Positions 1-9,903 of a stretch of DNA of 64,000 bases are shown in pieces. This DNA is from Bifidobacterium catenulatum PV20-2 (GTDB lineage: Bacteria; Actinomycetota; Actinomycetes; Actinomycetales; Bifidobacteriaceae). The stretch spans positions 1,178,001-1,242,000 of the forward strand of contig NZ_CP007456.1 in the NCBI RefSeq assembly GCF_000800455.1, given 5' to 3'. The position numbers and the translations under genes are program-made. Under the pieces are notes generated by a model. The model was not told the DNA's origin and did not search any database. It saw nothing but the letters and a program-made list of their open reading frames with translations. The first letter of the stretch is position 1, and the number at the start of each line of letters is the position of its first letter.

Positions 1-171
1 AATGATATTTCGAAAAACTTTTGAAACCAACGGCCGCTGACGAGGTTTCCAACAGGATGTGAACCGTTCCTGCATAAGGCGACACGCCGAATATGTGGAT
101 AACTCGCATCCTCCGACCACAGGGGTCGTTTCGACTGGACAGTATGCCCGTGCATCCTCCAATTTGGATGC
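1..171. other. Upstream of comEA, no gene recognised
   Basis: I see no convincing gene in the first 171 bases. Short open frames are present, but none has a ribosome binding site or a recognisable protein. It probably holds the leader of the comEA-comEC unit. Confidence 0.4.
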
Positions 172-948
172 ATGGGCATTACTATTACCCCGCCAAGCAG
201 GCGGAACAGGCAGGTCGAGACCACATCGCCGGCTACGCGGCGGCTGCGTGGACTTGGCGTGCCCGAAATGCATGAAAGGAACGCGCGCGGGCAAAACGTT
301 CGCAGCGAACATGCTCCTTCCGCAACCCCTGAAGCATCTGTGGCAATCGCGGTAACTGCAACGCCTGAAATATCCCGTGAACAAACGTCGGAACTTGCGA
401 AACCTTCATTGCGGGATCTGGCCGGGGTCAAACCTGCCGACAAGCCGATGGAACAGGGCGGGCCCAAACGTGATCGTCCACGACTCGTCTTTCAGCCAAT
501 CCACGCGGTCATCGCCATACTCACCCTGTCGTGCGCGCTGTGCGCAAGTCTGACCATGCTTGTGCAACAAGCCATCCACTACAGCGCGCTCCAACAGACG
601 CAGATCACGCAATCCGAACAATCTCAGGCGAACGGAACCACGAAAGACGGGACGTCATCTGCGGCGACAACACCAAACCAGCAGCCCTCCATGGAACAAA
701 ACGGCCAGAACAAGCAAACATCCGAACCAACGGAACCTTCCGATCCGGCTGACGATCTGCTGAACATCAACACCGCTGAATCCGACGAACTGCAAACCTT
801 GAAAGGCGTAGGCCCGGTGACCGCGCAACGCATCATCGACTACCGCAATCAGATCGGCCGTTTCGACAATGTCGACCAATTGTTGGAAGTCAAAGGCATC
901 GGCGAGAAAACGCTGGCGAAATTCCGAGACCAGGTGTGCGCACGATGA
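172..948 (+). CDS. comEA: ComEA-like DNA-binding competence protein
   Basis: Predicted membrane-anchored double-strand DNA receptor of the competence (DNA uptake) machinery. The 258-residue protein has a long charged N-terminal arm, one membrane helix at about residues 109-131, a Gln/Thr/Ser/Glu-rich linker, and a C-terminal helix-hairpin-helix pair from about 198 to the end (LNINTAESDELQTLKGVG, then KGIGEKTLAKF), the hallmark of ComEA. It overlaps the next gene, comEC, by an ATGA junction, so the two are co-translated. The start is uncertain: ATG at 172 has only a weak ribosome binding site, and a shorter start at 268 is possible. Natural competence is not established in bifidobacteria, so the family call is firmer than the function. 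Confidence 0.85.
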   Translation: MGITITPPSRRNRQVETTSPATRRLRGLGVPEMHERNARGQNVRSEHAPSATPEASVAIAVTATPEISREQTSELAKPSLRDLAGVKPADKPMEQGGPKRDRPRLVFQPIHAVIAILTLSCALCASLTMLVQQAIHYSALQQTQITQSEQSQANGTTKDGTSSAATTPNQQPSMEQNGQNKQTSEPTEPSDPADDLLNINTAESDELQTLKGVGPVTAQRIIDYRNQIGRFDNVDQLLEVKGIGEKTLAKFRDQVCAR

Positions 949-2687
949 GAGGAAACACGTACGAATGGCGGGATAGGGAGCAGGGGAGCGGGGATTGGCG
1001 TCTGCTGCCAGCCACCCTATGCGGGTGGGCGGCAAGTCTGGCCACGCATGCTGTATTCGACTACTGCGTCGAACAGGAAGGCAGGCTCGGCGTGCTGCCG
1101 CTCGTTTTAGTGCTGACTGTGCCATTGCTGGCATTGTTAGGATTACCATTCATGCGGTCGCCTATCCTGCGATTGCCGGTTGGCATGCGGCGGGCGGTCG
1201 CGGCATGGCATTTCAGCATTATCGTATGCGTGGTCGCGGCGATGGCATGCGCGTCTTCCGCGTTGACCTACGACGTATTGCAATGGAGGGATGCGGCCTC
1301 GTACGCGGCCAGAAAGGGCGAAAGCGACGTTGTCGCGCTGATACGTACGACATCCCCTGCAGTGAATTCGAACAGACGTACGAACGATTGTCAGATCGAT
1401 GCGACGATTTCGACGATCACGGCAAGCCGGGTCACGCAACCAAGCATGATGCGGGTGCGCGTTTATGCGGACCGGCCGGACTGCGGCACGCTCAAACAAG
1501 GCGGCGAATACCGGATGCGGGGCACGCTCGCCATATCGCAATACGGTGCCATGCCACTATGGCTGACGGACATCGCCTCCGTGGAATGCATACGGGCGTC
1601 CAATCCCGCATTGCGTGTGATCGATATGATGCAGCAGGCGTTCTTCGAACAGACGTCACGGCTTTCCGACCAAGGGAAAGTACTTGTTCCCGGACTGACA
1701 TTAGGCATTCTCGGACAGGATTACATTCCTTCAGACAGCGGCAATGGCAAAACCGGCACCGGCATTGATTCCACATACGCCAATCTGCTTGAAAACGCCT
1801 TCCAACGTTCGGGCATACTGCATCTGATGGCAGTCAGCGGCGGGCATCTCGCGGTCGTTGCCACCATAGTGCGCGCCGCCTGCTCGTTCCTGCTACTGCC
1901 AAGGCGTGTCACGGCCATCGTCATCGGCATGTCATACATCATGCTGGCAATGTGCGTGTTCCCATCCGATTCAGTGTCACGCGCCCTGCTGATGGGGTTG
2001 GCCGGAGTGGGCTTCCTGCTCCTCGGGAGGAGAACACAGGCTTTGGCCGCCCTCAACTGGACCACTTTGGGCATGCTCATGGCCAATCCGCACATGTCAC
2101 GCAGTTTCGGATTCGCATTATCATGCGCGGCCGTGCTCGGCATCGTACTGTTCGCAAATCCTTTGAGCGCATGGCTCACGCCGATCATGCCGTCGTTCAT
2201 CGCGCAAACCATGGCCATGACCGTAGCCGCGCAACTGTTCACCCTTCCGATCCAAGTGCTCATCGAACCGGAACTGCCCGTCTACTCCATTCCGGCCAAT
2301 CTGGTCGTCGCACCCTTCGTGGGCTTTTCCACACTTGCCGGACTCGCCAGCCTCGCCATCTCATGGATACTGCCAAACATGGGGTTCATGCTCGCCAACC
2401 TGGCGTCTTGGGGTACTGCCGTCATGGAACTCATGGCCCTCAACCTCGGATCGGGAGAACACGCCACCATTCCATGGGCCGGAGGCGCGGGCGGCGCACT
2501 GCTAATCATCATCGTCGAAATCGTCGGGTATATGACCGCACGACTTGCCGGCACACTCTTCACCCACATCACAACACCGGAACCAAACCTGCCAGGCCGA
2601 CGTCTCATGCGCAATCCCGTCGAACGGGCGAAAGCATGGGGTGAACGAACCCACAACGCGCTCAAAACCATGAAATGGAACGAATAA
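945..2687 (+). CDS. comEC: ComEC/Rec2-family DNA channel protein
   Basis: Polytopic membrane protein predicted to form the channel that carries single-stranded DNA across the membrane during uptake. The first third holds several hydrophobic helices followed by an OB-like soluble part (about residues 95-220). The competence domain proper begins near residue 280, with the conserved stretch GILHLMAVSGGH followed by many membrane helices. At about 580 residues it lacks the C-terminal metallo-beta-lactamase-like domain found in longer family members. ATG at 945 is chosen because it forms the ATGA overlap with comEA; a GTG at 936 is in frame. Next to comEA, as in most Gram-positive genomes. Confidence 0.88.
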   Translation: MRGNTYEWRDREQGSGDWRLLPATLCGWAASLATHAVFDYCVEQEGRLGVLPLVLVLTVPLLALLGLPFMRSPILRLPVGMRRAVAAWHFSIIVCVVAAMACASSALTYDVLQWRDAASYAARKGESDVVALIRTTSPAVNSNRRTNDCQIDATISTITASRVTQPSMMRVRVYADRPDCGTLKQGGEYRMRGTLAISQYGAMPLWLTDIASVECIRASNPALRVIDMMQQAFFEQTSRLSDQGKVLVPGLTLGILGQDYIPSDSGNGKTGTGIDSTYANLLENAFQRSGILHLMAVSGGHLAVVATIVRAACSFLLLPRRVTAIVIGMSYIMLAMCVFPSDSVSRALLMGLAGVGFLLLGRRTQALAALNWTTLGMLMANPHMSRSFGFALSCAAVLGIVLFANPLSAWLTPIMPSFIAQTMAMTVAAQLFTLPIQVLIEPELPVYSIPANLVVAPFVGFSTLAGLASLAISWILPNMGFMLANLASWGTAVMELMALNLGSGEHATIPWAGGAGGALLIIIVEIVGYMTARLAGTLFTHITTPEPNLPGRRLMRNPVERAKAWGERTHNALKTMKWNE

Positions 2688-2720
2688 ATCTTGTCCACCG
2701 ATACAGCGAGATTGAATACT

Positions 2721-3695
2721 ATGCCGAAACCATCCGCAGCAACCTTCCACCTCATCTATGGAGGCGACCCGTACCTCAACGAGCAAACCGTACGCGACCT
2801 GCGCCACCAAGCGCAACGCAAACACCCCGACGCGGAAACCATCGAACTCGACGCAACCCACGCCGATCATTACGCCTTCGACGAAGCGGTAAGCCCATCA
2901 CTCCTATCCGAACGATCAATCGTCATCGTATCCAACCTGCAAAACGCCGACGACAGACTCGGCGAAACCATGGTCGCCTACTGCAGGCAAGCCGTCAACA
3001 ATCCAACCGAAGCCAGCATCGTCATCTGCCAGCATGAAGGCGGCATCAAAGGCAAACGACTCATCGACCAACTAACCAAAGCCGGAGCCGTCAAAGAAGC
3101 TGTGGCCGACCTCAAAAAAGCCGACGCAAAACTCAACTTCACCATACAATGCTTCGAACGACGCAACCGACGCATCGAACCCATGGCCGCACAACAACTC
3201 GTAGCCGTACTCGGCGACAAAACCGGCGAACTCGCAGCCATGGCAGGCCAACTCTGCTTCGACTTCGACGACAATCCCATAACATTGGAACGCGTCAACC
3301 AATACCTCACCGCCAACCCCCAAGTAGACGGCTTCCGCGTGGCAGACCTCGCACTCTCCGGGCGTGCCGCCGACGCCATCATCGCCATGCGCGCCTCAGT
3401 CGAACAAGGCACCGCGCCAATCGCACTCATTGGAGCGCTCGCCATGAAACTACGCACCATGGCCAAAGCCTCGGCCGTACGCTCCGGCACCATCAGCGAA
3501 GCGGAAGCGAAAACCAATTCATGGGTGCTGAAAAATGCCACCAGACAGCTCTCCGGATGGACCTCCGACGGCATGAGACGATGCATCCAAATGCTCGCAT
3601 GGGCCGACGAACAAAGCAAAACCAACGGATCGGACCCTGTCTACGCGCTGGAACGATCCATCGAACTGATCAGCAGCAAAGGACGAACCAACTAA
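2721..3695 (+). CDS. holA: DNA polymerase III subunit delta
   Basis: Clamp-loader delta subunit, which opens the beta sliding clamp during chromosome replication. The protein starts with the HolA-type strand (TFHLIYGGDPYLNEQ) and keeps the family's middle part (SLLSERSIVIVSNLQ) and the alpha-helical collar domain at the C-terminus (ERSIELISSKG near the end). The predicted length of about 324 residues fits the family. An in-frame TTG at 2691 would add ten residues and lies only 3 bases after comEC, so the exact start is unsure. comEC followed by holA is a common pairing. Codons here strongly favour A- and C-ending forms, unlike the genes from 4.7 kb on. Confidence 0.88.
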   Translation: MPKPSAATFHLIYGGDPYLNEQTVRDLRHQAQRKHPDAETIELDATHADHYAFDEAVSPSLLSERSIVIVSNLQNADDRLGETMVAYCRQAVNNPTEASIVICQHEGGIKGKRLIDQLTKAGAVKEAVADLKKADAKLNFTIQCFERRNRRIEPMAAQQLVAVLGDKTGELAAMAGQLCFDFDDNPITLERVNQYLTANPQVDGFRVADLALSGRAADAIIAMRASVEQGTAPIALIGALAMKLRTMAKASAVRSGTISEAEAKTNSWVLKNATRQLSGWTSDGMRRCIQMLAWADEQSKTNGSDPVYALERSIELISSKGRTN

Positions 3696-3696
3696 C

Positions 3697-4320
3697 ATGA
3701 GCGAGACCAACACCAACAACAGCGCGGCCAGCGGCACCGTCAAAACCGTCACCGTCGAAGCGACAACCGGCGAAGCCATGCGCGAACTCGGTAAACACGT
3801 CGCACACCTCACCCACGGCGGAGACGTCATACTCCTCTCAGGGCCACTCGGAGCAGGAAAAACCACCTTCGCACAAGGCTTCGGCGCAGGGCTCAACATC
3901 AGCGAACCCATCGTCTCGCCAACCTTCACCATCGCACGCGAGCTTAAAGGCCAATTCCTCAGCGGCAACTCCGCCCACCTCATACACGTCGACGCCTACC
4001 GACTCGGCGGCAACGCCTACGCCCCAGGCCAAAACGCCGTCGAACACCTACTCGACGAACTCGAATCCCTCGGACTTGACGAAGAACTCGAAGACCCCAG
4101 CGACAACACCATCATCCTCATGGAATGGGGCGAACAGATGGCTGCCGCGCTCGCACCGGAACGCCTCGAAATCCACATCGACCGGCCACTCAACACCGTT
4201 AGCGCAGACGAAACAAGCAGGGCAGACAACGAGCTCACCAGCAACGGCACCCGCACCGTAACCTTCATTCCCGTCGGCGAATCCTGGCAAACCTTCGACA
4301 TCGCACGCAACAAACGCTAA
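3697..4320 (+). CDS. tsaE: tRNA t6A biosynthesis ATPase TsaE
   Basis: P-loop ATPase partner of TsaB and TsaD in making N6-threonylcarbamoyladenosine at position 37 of ANN-reading tRNAs. The Walker A motif GPLGAGKTTF lies near residues 49-58, followed by the TsaE signature SPTFTIARE and HVDAYRLGG, and ILMEWGEQM further on. At 207 residues it is longer than usual because of an acidic insertion after HVDAYRL and a C-terminal tail. ATG follows the holA stop almost directly, and tsaB, rimI and tsaD come next, so the t6A genes form one unit. Confidence 0.93.
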   Translation: MSETNTNNSAASGTVKTVTVEATTGEAMRELGKHVAHLTHGGDVILLSGPLGAGKTTFAQGFGAGLNISEPIVSPTFTIARELKGQFLSGNSAHLIHVDAYRLGGNAYAPGQNAVEHLLDELESLGLDEELEDPSDNTIILMEWGEQMAAALAPERLEIHIDRPLNTVSADETSRADNELTSNGTRTVTFIPVGESWQTFDIARNKR

Positions 4321-4394
4321 AACACAGTCAACAACCACGATTCCAGCATCGGTTGTACAGTAGTTCCCAGCTTGGCATAAGGAGTTTCCACAAA

Positions 4395-5204
4395 ATGCAG
4401 ACACTGGTGATCGACACTTCATACGGCTCAACCGTCGGCATGGTCGGACACGACCCCATCGTCGAAACCGACTCGCGTACCCACGTCGAAAAACTACAGG
4501 TGAACATCGCCACAACCGTGGAACAAGCCGGCCTCAAATCGGAAAACATCGACCGCATCATCGTAGGTATCGGACCCGCACCCTTCACCGGACTACGCGC
4601 AGGAATCGTCGCAGCCAAAGCGCTCGCCTTCGCCACCGGTGCGCAGCTTATCGGGCAGAATGTGCTTTCCCCGCAGGTGCTTGTGCGCAACGCGGAGCAT
4701 GACGGCCGCCATCATCTGACGCTCGCTGTGAACGATGCACGACGCAAGCAGCTGTATTTCACATTGTTGGATGGCAGCGGCTATGAGGTAGGTGGCAGCG
4801 CAGGCGAAGACCATGACGCAAACGTTGAAAACGGCTGTGCGAAAACCCTGATCGACATGGATATCGACTATCCCGAATCGATCGTGAACCGTGTTAACGC
4901 AGTGCTGGAACAGCTTCGTCAGTCAGATGCGAACGTGGAATATGTGGTCGATGTCATCGGCCATGGAGCGGCGAAATACGCGCAATCGTGGGCAAGCCTT
5001 CCCGAAGGCGGCATGGTGAGCGACCATGCGCTGCTTGACGAGGGAGCGTCCGGGCTGGAGCGTTTCGCGGCCTTCGCCACTTCGCAACAGGCTTTGGCGA
5101 ATCCGGAGCCGATCGAACCATTGTATCTGCGCAGGCCGGACGTGTCGGTGCCGAACCCGTTGAAGCATGTGCTCAACCATGCCGGTGCAGAACGTACGGA
5201 GTGA
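4395..5204 (+). CDS. tsaB: tRNA t6A biosynthesis protein TsaB
   Basis: Non-catalytic ASKHA-fold partner that dimerises with TsaD in t6A synthesis. The N-terminus QTLVIDTSYGSTVGMV and the conserved IVGIGPAPFTGLRAGI stretch identify it. ATG at 4395 is preferred over the longer frame from 4353 because AAGGAG lies about 10 bases upstream and because family proteins start right at this strand. Base use changes part-way through the gene, near 4640: the first third is A/C-rich like tsaE, the rest richer in G and T. Confidence 0.92.
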   Translation: MQTLVIDTSYGSTVGMVGHDPIVETDSRTHVEKLQVNIATTVEQAGLKSENIDRIIVGIGPAPFTGLRAGIVAAKALAFATGAQLIGQNVLSPQVLVRNAEHDGRHHLTLAVNDARRKQLYFTLLDGSGYEVGGSAGEDHDANVENGCAKTLIDMDIDYPESIVNRVNAVLEQLRQSDANVEYVVDVIGHGAAKYAQSWASLPEGGMVSDHALLDEGASGLERFAAFATSQQALANPEPIEPLYLRRPDVSVPNPLKHVLNHAGAERTE

Positions 5205-5214
5205 CGGTACGGGC

Positions 5215-5745
5215 ATGATCGTTGACTATATGAACCTCGACGAGGAGACCGTTGTGCCGCAGATGGCCGCGTTGGAAGCGGATCTGTTCGGCAGGGGAGC
5301 GTGGAGCGAGCAGTCGATTCGCCAGGAATTCCATGCGCCGGCGCGCACGTATCTGTTCGATATTGATGGTTGCGGGATTGCGGATTGCATTGCCGCAGAT
5401 GGTTCCGCTGCAAAACAGCCTGTCGTGCGCGGCTATGCCGGTTTCTGGTATGACGGTGATGATGCGGAAATTATGACGATCGGCGTCGGCAGGCAGTTCC
5501 AGCGGCGGGGAATCGCGGCTTCATTGATGGAAGCGTTGATTGCACGGGCACGCGAGCAGGGGGCGCAACGCATGTTGCTTGAAGTGCGCGTCGACAATAT
5601 TCCGGCCTTGGCATTGTATGAACGGTTCGGTTTTGCCAGAATGGGCTTGCGCAAACGCTACTACCAGCCCGAAGGCATCGACGCATACACCATGAGCCTT
5701 GATCTTGAGCCGAGGATCGTCGGCTTCGCAGCAGCGGAACAATAA
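5215..5745 (+). CDS. rimI: Ribosomal protein alanine N-acetyltransferase
   Basis: GNAT-fold acetyltransferase expected to acetylate the N-terminal alanine of ribosomal protein S18. It shows the family order: an N-terminal acceptor region with LFGRGAWSE, then the acetyl-CoA loop in IGVGRQFQRRGIAASLM, then LEVRVDNIPALALYERFGF and the KRYY motif near the C-terminus. The start at 5215 is the first ATG after the tsaB stop with GGAG upstream; a longer frame overlapping tsaB exists but its extra residues match nothing. The tsaB-rimI-tsaD order is common in Actinobacteria. Confidence 0.9.
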   Translation: MIVDYMNLDEETVVPQMAALEADLFGRGAWSEQSIRQEFHAPARTYLFDIDGCGIADCIAADGSAAKQPVVRGYAGFWYDGDDAEIMTIGVGRQFQRRGIAASLMEALIARAREQGAQRMLLEVRVDNIPALALYERFGFARMGLRKRYYQPEGIDAYTMSLDLEPRIVGFAAAEQ

Positions 5746-5794
5746 AACAGAACAACCAAACGGAACAGCAAGCAAAGCAGCAAACGGAGCAGCA

Positions 5795-6838
5795 ATGAGC
5801 GAACCAATCGTACTCGGCATCGAATCCACCTGCGACGAGACCGCGGCCGCGGTAGTGCAGGGGCGCACCCTGATTTCCAACGTCGTCGCATCCTCCATGG
5901 ATGAGCACGCACGTTACGGGGGTGTGATTCCGGAAATTGCGTCACGCGCCCACGCCGAAGCGTTCGTGCCATGCGTTTCCAAGGCGTTGGCCGACGCGAA
6001 CATGACGTTGTCTGACGTCGACGCGATCGCCGTGTCCGCGGGTCCTGGACTTGCTGGTTGCCTCGCCGTTGGCGTGTCCGGCGCGAAATCGCTTGCCTGG
6101 GCGGCGAATAAGCCGATTTACGGCATCAACCATGTGATCGGGCATATTGCGGTCACGCAATTGCAGTTCGGCCCGTTCCCCGAAGACACGCTCGCCTTGA
6201 TCGTGTCCGGCGGACACACGTCCTTGCTGCATGTTGAGGATGTCGCACGTCATATCGACGTGGTCGGCACCACGCTTGATGATGCGGCCGGCGAATGCTT
6301 CGACAAGGTCGCCCGCCTGCTGGGCTTCCCATATCCGGGCGGTCCGCATATCGACCGTCATGCGCAATTGGGAGACCCGCATGCCATCAAAGTTCCGCAA
6401 GGGCTCACCCAAGGCAAAGCGGGCCAGCAGCATCCGTACGATTTCAGTTTCTCCGGCGTAAAAACGGCCGTCGCGCGTTGGATCGAGGAACAGCAGGCGC
6501 AAGGCAATGAGATTCCCGTTGATGACGTGTGCGCGTCGCTGGCGGATTCCGTGGCGACCGTACTCGCCAAGAAGGCGATGCGCGGCTGCGAGCAGTACGA
6601 TTCGAAGACGTTGATTGTAGGAGGTGGCTTCTCCGCGAATTCGCAGCTTCGCGCCAAACTGTTGGAAGTCGGAGCGAAACATGGTGTCAAGGTGCGCGTG
6701 CCACAGCTCAAACTGTGCACCGACAACGGCGCCATGGTGGCCATGCTGGGCGTCAACCTGGTCGAAGCGGGAGTGGCTCCGTCAAACCCAGATTTCGCCA
6801 TCGATTCAGCCATGCCGTTGACGAAGATCTCCATGTGA
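5795..6838 (+). CDS. tsaD: tRNA t6A transferase TsaD
   Basis: Catalytic subunit that moves the threonylcarbamoyl group onto A37 of tRNA. Diagnostic motifs are GIESTCDETAAAVV at the N-terminus, the metal-binding HAEAF and HVIGHIA histidines, LIVSGGHTSL, and TLDDAAGECFDKVARLLG. GGFSAN and CTDNGAMVA complete the ASKHA fold. The length of 347 residues matches the family. ATG at 5795 has GGAG six bases upstream and starts the protein at MSEPIVLGIES; the longer open frame from 5699 only overlaps rimI. Last gene of the comEA-tsaD run. Confidence 0.95.
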   Translation: MSEPIVLGIESTCDETAAAVVQGRTLISNVVASSMDEHARYGGVIPEIASRAHAEAFVPCVSKALADANMTLSDVDAIAVSAGPGLAGCLAVGVSGAKSLAWAANKPIYGINHVIGHIAVTQLQFGPFPEDTLALIVSGGHTSLLHVEDVARHIDVVGTTLDDAAGECFDKVARLLGFPYPGGPHIDRHAQLGDPHAIKVPQGLTQGKAGQQHPYDFSFSGVKTAVARWIEEQQAQGNEIPVDDVCASLADSVATVLAKKAMRGCEQYDSKTLIVGGGFSANSQLRAKLLEVGAKHGVKVRVPQLKLCTDNGAMVAMLGVNLVEAGVAPSNPDFAIDSAMPLTKISM

Positions 6839-6905
6839 GATTAGGCCGAAAGCATTGTATGGAAACGTTTTGCAAGCCGAAACACACATGTGACACGCTG
6901 AAGAT

Positions 6906-6933
6906 TTGAAATCCACAAGTTTTGGTGTAATAT
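6906..6933 (+). promoter_or_regulatory. Promoter for tRNA-Asn
   Basis: A sigma-70-like promoter with -35 TTGAAA at 6906-6911, a 16-base spacer and -10 TAATAT at 6928-6933, ending about 22 bases before the tRNA. Seen by eye only. Confidence 0.6.
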
Positions 6934-6955
6934 CTTTGTTTTGTGCACAGCGCAT

Positions 6956-7259
<304 letters not shown>

Positions 7260-7461
7260 TCAGACCTCAGAAAGCATTGAATGCTAGGCCGCATCTGTCA
7301 GGTGAGACAAGCGGCACTATATTCACGTGAGAAAATACCGGTCGGCGGTACCACGATGCGCGCCGATCGCCATTCAAACGAGGACAGTCGTGGACCGTCA
7401 CGGGTTCGCCTGCTACGAGCCCTTCACGATTCAGAAACCCTACATTATTCTACGGAATCTG
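7260..7461. other. Spacer between XRE remnant and response regulator
   Basis: No gene, RNA or repeat is recognisable here. It is bounded by the broken XRE frame and by the stop of the response regulator gene, and is probably debris of the same event that left the XRE remnant. Confidence 0.35.
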
Positions 7462-8145
7462 TCACTTCTGCAGATTCGGCATTCCGGCCTTATACCAGAG
7501 CACCGCGATACCAACACGTTCTTTGACATCGAGCTTGGCAAGAGACCTACTAACCGCCTTTTTGACTGCCTCCAGTTGCATTCCGAGACGCTGAGCAATT
7601 TCAGCGTTAGTCATTCCTTCGCTGACCAGTGCTGAGACTTCGAATTCGCGAGGTCCCAATGAATCGAATTTACTTCTGATGGCCAGAGTGTCAGCATTGA
7701 TGCTGACGTTGGGAACCCCTCGGCGAATCACTTCCTTTGTAATCCGTGGTGTGAGTATGGCGTCTCCATCGTACACCGAGTGAATGGCCCGACACAGGTC
7801 CTTAGTCTTAACGTCCTTAAGCAAGAATCCCGAAGCTCCGGCGCTCAATCCCCCAAACGCATAGCTATCCTGATCGTATGTGGTTAAAATCAGGATACGT
7901 ATTGAAGGATATAACTGTTTGATTCTTGCCGTGGCATCGAGCCCATCCATAACAGGCATGCGAACATCCATAAGAATGACGTCAGGGAGGCTCTGCCCAT
8001 GTAATTGCAGTGCCGCAAGAATATCAAGGGCATCCTGTCCATTCCCCGCCTGCAACGTCATGCGAAGCGCAGGATCTTTCATGACCATGAGCGAAAAACC
8101 CATTCTGGTCGGCTGCTGATCGTCCACGATCATTACGTTAATCAT
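7462..8145 (-). CDS. NarL/LuxR-family response regulator
   Basis: Transcription factor of a two-component system. The receiver domain (residues 1-120) begins MINVMIVDDQQPTR, has the phospho-acceptor Asp60 in DVILMDVRMPVMDG, the conserved LTTYD threonine, and K at FLLKDVKTKD. The C-terminal LuxR-type HTH holds the motif EFEVSALVSEGMTNAEIAQ. ATG at 8145 is chosen because it has GGAGGGA upstream and starts exactly at the receiver strand. It overlaps the kinase gene by 8 bases. It probably regulates the adjacent ABC exporter genes. Confidence 0.92.
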   Translation of the reverse strand: MINVMIVDDQQPTRMGFSLMVMKDPALRMTLQAGNGQDALDILAALQLHGQSLPDVILMDVRMPVMDGLDATARIKQLYPSIRILILTTYDQDSYAFGGLSAGASGFLLKDVKTKDLCRAIHSVYDGDAILTPRITKEVIRRGVPNVSINADTLAIRSKFDSLGPREFEVSALVSEGMTNAEIAQRLGMQLEAVKKAVSRSLAKLDVKERVGIAVLWYKAGMPNLQK

Positions 8146-9427
8146 CGTTTCCCTCCTGCACAGGAATATATGGACGTTTTTGCTGTGGAATAATGGCTGA
8201 AACAGTCCACCCCTGCCCTGATGATGAGCCATAGTGAAGGTGCCCGCCGACCCGCGTAACTTCAGTCACTAGGCCAGCAAGCCCGAAACCGGTCCCCTTA
8301 GCGCGGTTATCTTTGTTCAGCGTTGGCTTACCATCATCACGCACTGTTATATGGAGTTCCCCATTATCCAGATGATCCCATGAAACCACAATTCGCGTTA
8401 TATTTTTCCCATGGCGCATTGTGTTTGTGACAGCCTCACGACTCACTCGGAAGCATAAATCAGCTTGGGCTAGATCGTCTGGACGCCTTCCTGTCTCGGT
8501 CAGAATGGCGGCGATTCCAATATCACGAGCATGTTGAAGAATCGGGTTTATATCATTCCAGCTGCACAGTTCCACCGTTCCTGTTTTTGTTTTCCGTAAC
8601 GTCACCGGAGATGAAAGTTTCCGTACCGCCTCGCGTGTATCACCTAGACTTTGCCGAGCTAAGTTATTGATACTCTTTATAGCGCCTTCCACCGGCTCCT
8701 GTGTCAATCCCTCCAAGCCTTCAGTAAGTGCAATGATAGCGGTGAGATTATGGCCCACGCTGTCATGCAGTTCGGCTGCGACGTCCGCCCGCCGACGTTC
8801 TTCATCGCGTTCCTGTTCCAATTCCAGGCTTCGTTGCTGTTGAGCTTCCACCAAGGCCGCTCCCTTCCGCCGCTGACTGATGTTGCGCGACCAAAGAGCT
8901 AAAATAGCGGTCATCGACGCAAGGAGGGACTCGGGCAGAAGTATATCAGTCTGCAAGGCGGGGAAGGTCGCAATCCAGAGGCCGCAAACGATTGACAATC
9001 CCGACAAAACCATTCCCGCAATGGCACGTTCAGTGGTCGCGGCCAAGGCTGTAGACGTGTAGACGGCAAACAAGAGAGGCAACATCAGATATGGCTCCGC
9101 TTGAAGCAAGCAAGCGCATAGATACAATCCGCATATGGCACACAAAATAGCGAACGGCATTCTGATACGGAACAACAGCGCCACAACAGATAAGGCACAT
9201 AGGATGGCGAGTACGGGGATTCCCCATTGATGCTCCAACAGTTTCATGGCTACCGAATCGCCCCCGCCATGGGTGAATACGATTCTGGTGAGCATCATCA
9301 CGTCGTAGCATAGGCACAGTATCGGCGCGACCATGCGCGCGACCGGGCTGGACCGCCAGAACGCGGCCACGTGGCCGATCAGGCCGGTAACCGCGTGGCG
9401 CTTGTCGTTTCCGGTTTTTGCGGTCAT
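8138..9427 (-). CDS. Sensor histidine kinase (HisKA_3 type)
   Basis: Membrane sensor kinase partner of the following response regulator. About six hydrophobic helices occupy residues 30-185, with no sizeable extracellular domain. A charged coiled coil leads to the dimerisation/phosphoacceptor motif ELHDSVGHNLTAI (His221), and an HATPase domain has an N-box near REAVTNTMRHG and a GFGLAGL glycine loop. ATG at 9427 with AAGGAG 6 bases upstream is preferred to the longer frame. Kinases with only membrane helices as sensor beside an ABC-2 exporter often respond to cell-wall or peptide antibiotics; that role is inferred here. Confidence 0.9.
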   Translation of the reverse strand: MTAKTGNDKRHAVTGLIGHVAAFWRSSPVARMVAPILCLCYDVMMLTRIVFTHGGGDSVAMKLLEHQWGIPVLAILCALSVVALLFRIRMPFAILCAICGLYLCACLLQAEPYLMLPLLFAVYTSTALAATTERAIAGMVLSGLSIVCGLWIATFPALQTDILLPESLLASMTAILALWSRNISQRRKGAALVEAQQQRSLELEQERDEERRRADVAAELHDSVGHNLTAIIALTEGLEGLTQEPVEGAIKSINNLARQSLGDTREAVRKLSSPVTLRKTKTGTVELCSWNDINPILQHARDIGIAAILTETGRRPDDLAQADLCFRVSREAVTNTMRHGKNITRIVVSWDHLDNGELHITVRDDGKPTLNKDNRAKGTGFGLAGLVTEVTRVGGHLHYGSSSGQGWTVSAIIPQQKRPYIPVQEGNDD

Positions 9428-9550
9428 GCGATTCTCCTTCCCTGGGTGCTGCCCCATCCGTGTTGAAGCGTATCGCATGTGGCCTGTGCTGTATGGCGTG
9501 TATGCGGTTAGATGAACTTCCAAAGAAGTTTTCCGTTGTCAGTCGGATTC

Positions 9551-9901
9551 CTACTGGTTGATGAACATGAGGAAGATGAGCATGCCGCCGGCGGCAGTCA
9601 GGCCTGCGGATAGGAGTATCGCGATTGTACTGACGATTCTGTGTCCTCCCGCCTGTTCGGGATAGGTGACGATCGCGATGACGAGCGAAGCGATGAGGCA
9701 TACGAAGTCGATGATGACGAGGATGTTCCTGACCCAGCCCGTCGTGTAGAGGTGGATGCCGAGCAGCTGGGGCACGAGCGTGCACAGAAGGGGAAGGACG
9801 GCCAATGCGAGGCTGGCGCAGCCGCCCCATGTCCGCCCGCCGTCCGGCGGTGCCGGCGTATATGCCGGTTGCTGGTTTGGGTATTGGGATGTGTTTGCCA
9901 T
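9551..9901 (-). CDS. Small membrane protein, four predicted helices
   Basis: A 116-residue protein with a Pro/Gln/Tyr-rich cytoplasmic N-terminus (PNQQPAYTPAPPDGG) followed by four hydrophobic helices. No family recognised; it resembles DUF4190-like small membrane proteins of Actinobacteria in layout only. ATG at 9901 has GGAG at 8-base spacing, while a second ATG at 9907 is too close to it. It follows the lipoprotein gene directly in the same operon and precedes the kinase by 123 bases. Confidence 0.72.
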   Translation of the reverse strand: MANTSQYPNQQPAYTPAPPDGGRTWGGCASLALAVLPLLCTLVPQLLGIHLYTTGWVRNILVIIDFVCLIASLVIAIVTYPEQAGGHRIVSTIAILLSAGLTAAGGMLIFLMFINQ

Positions 9902-9903
9902 GG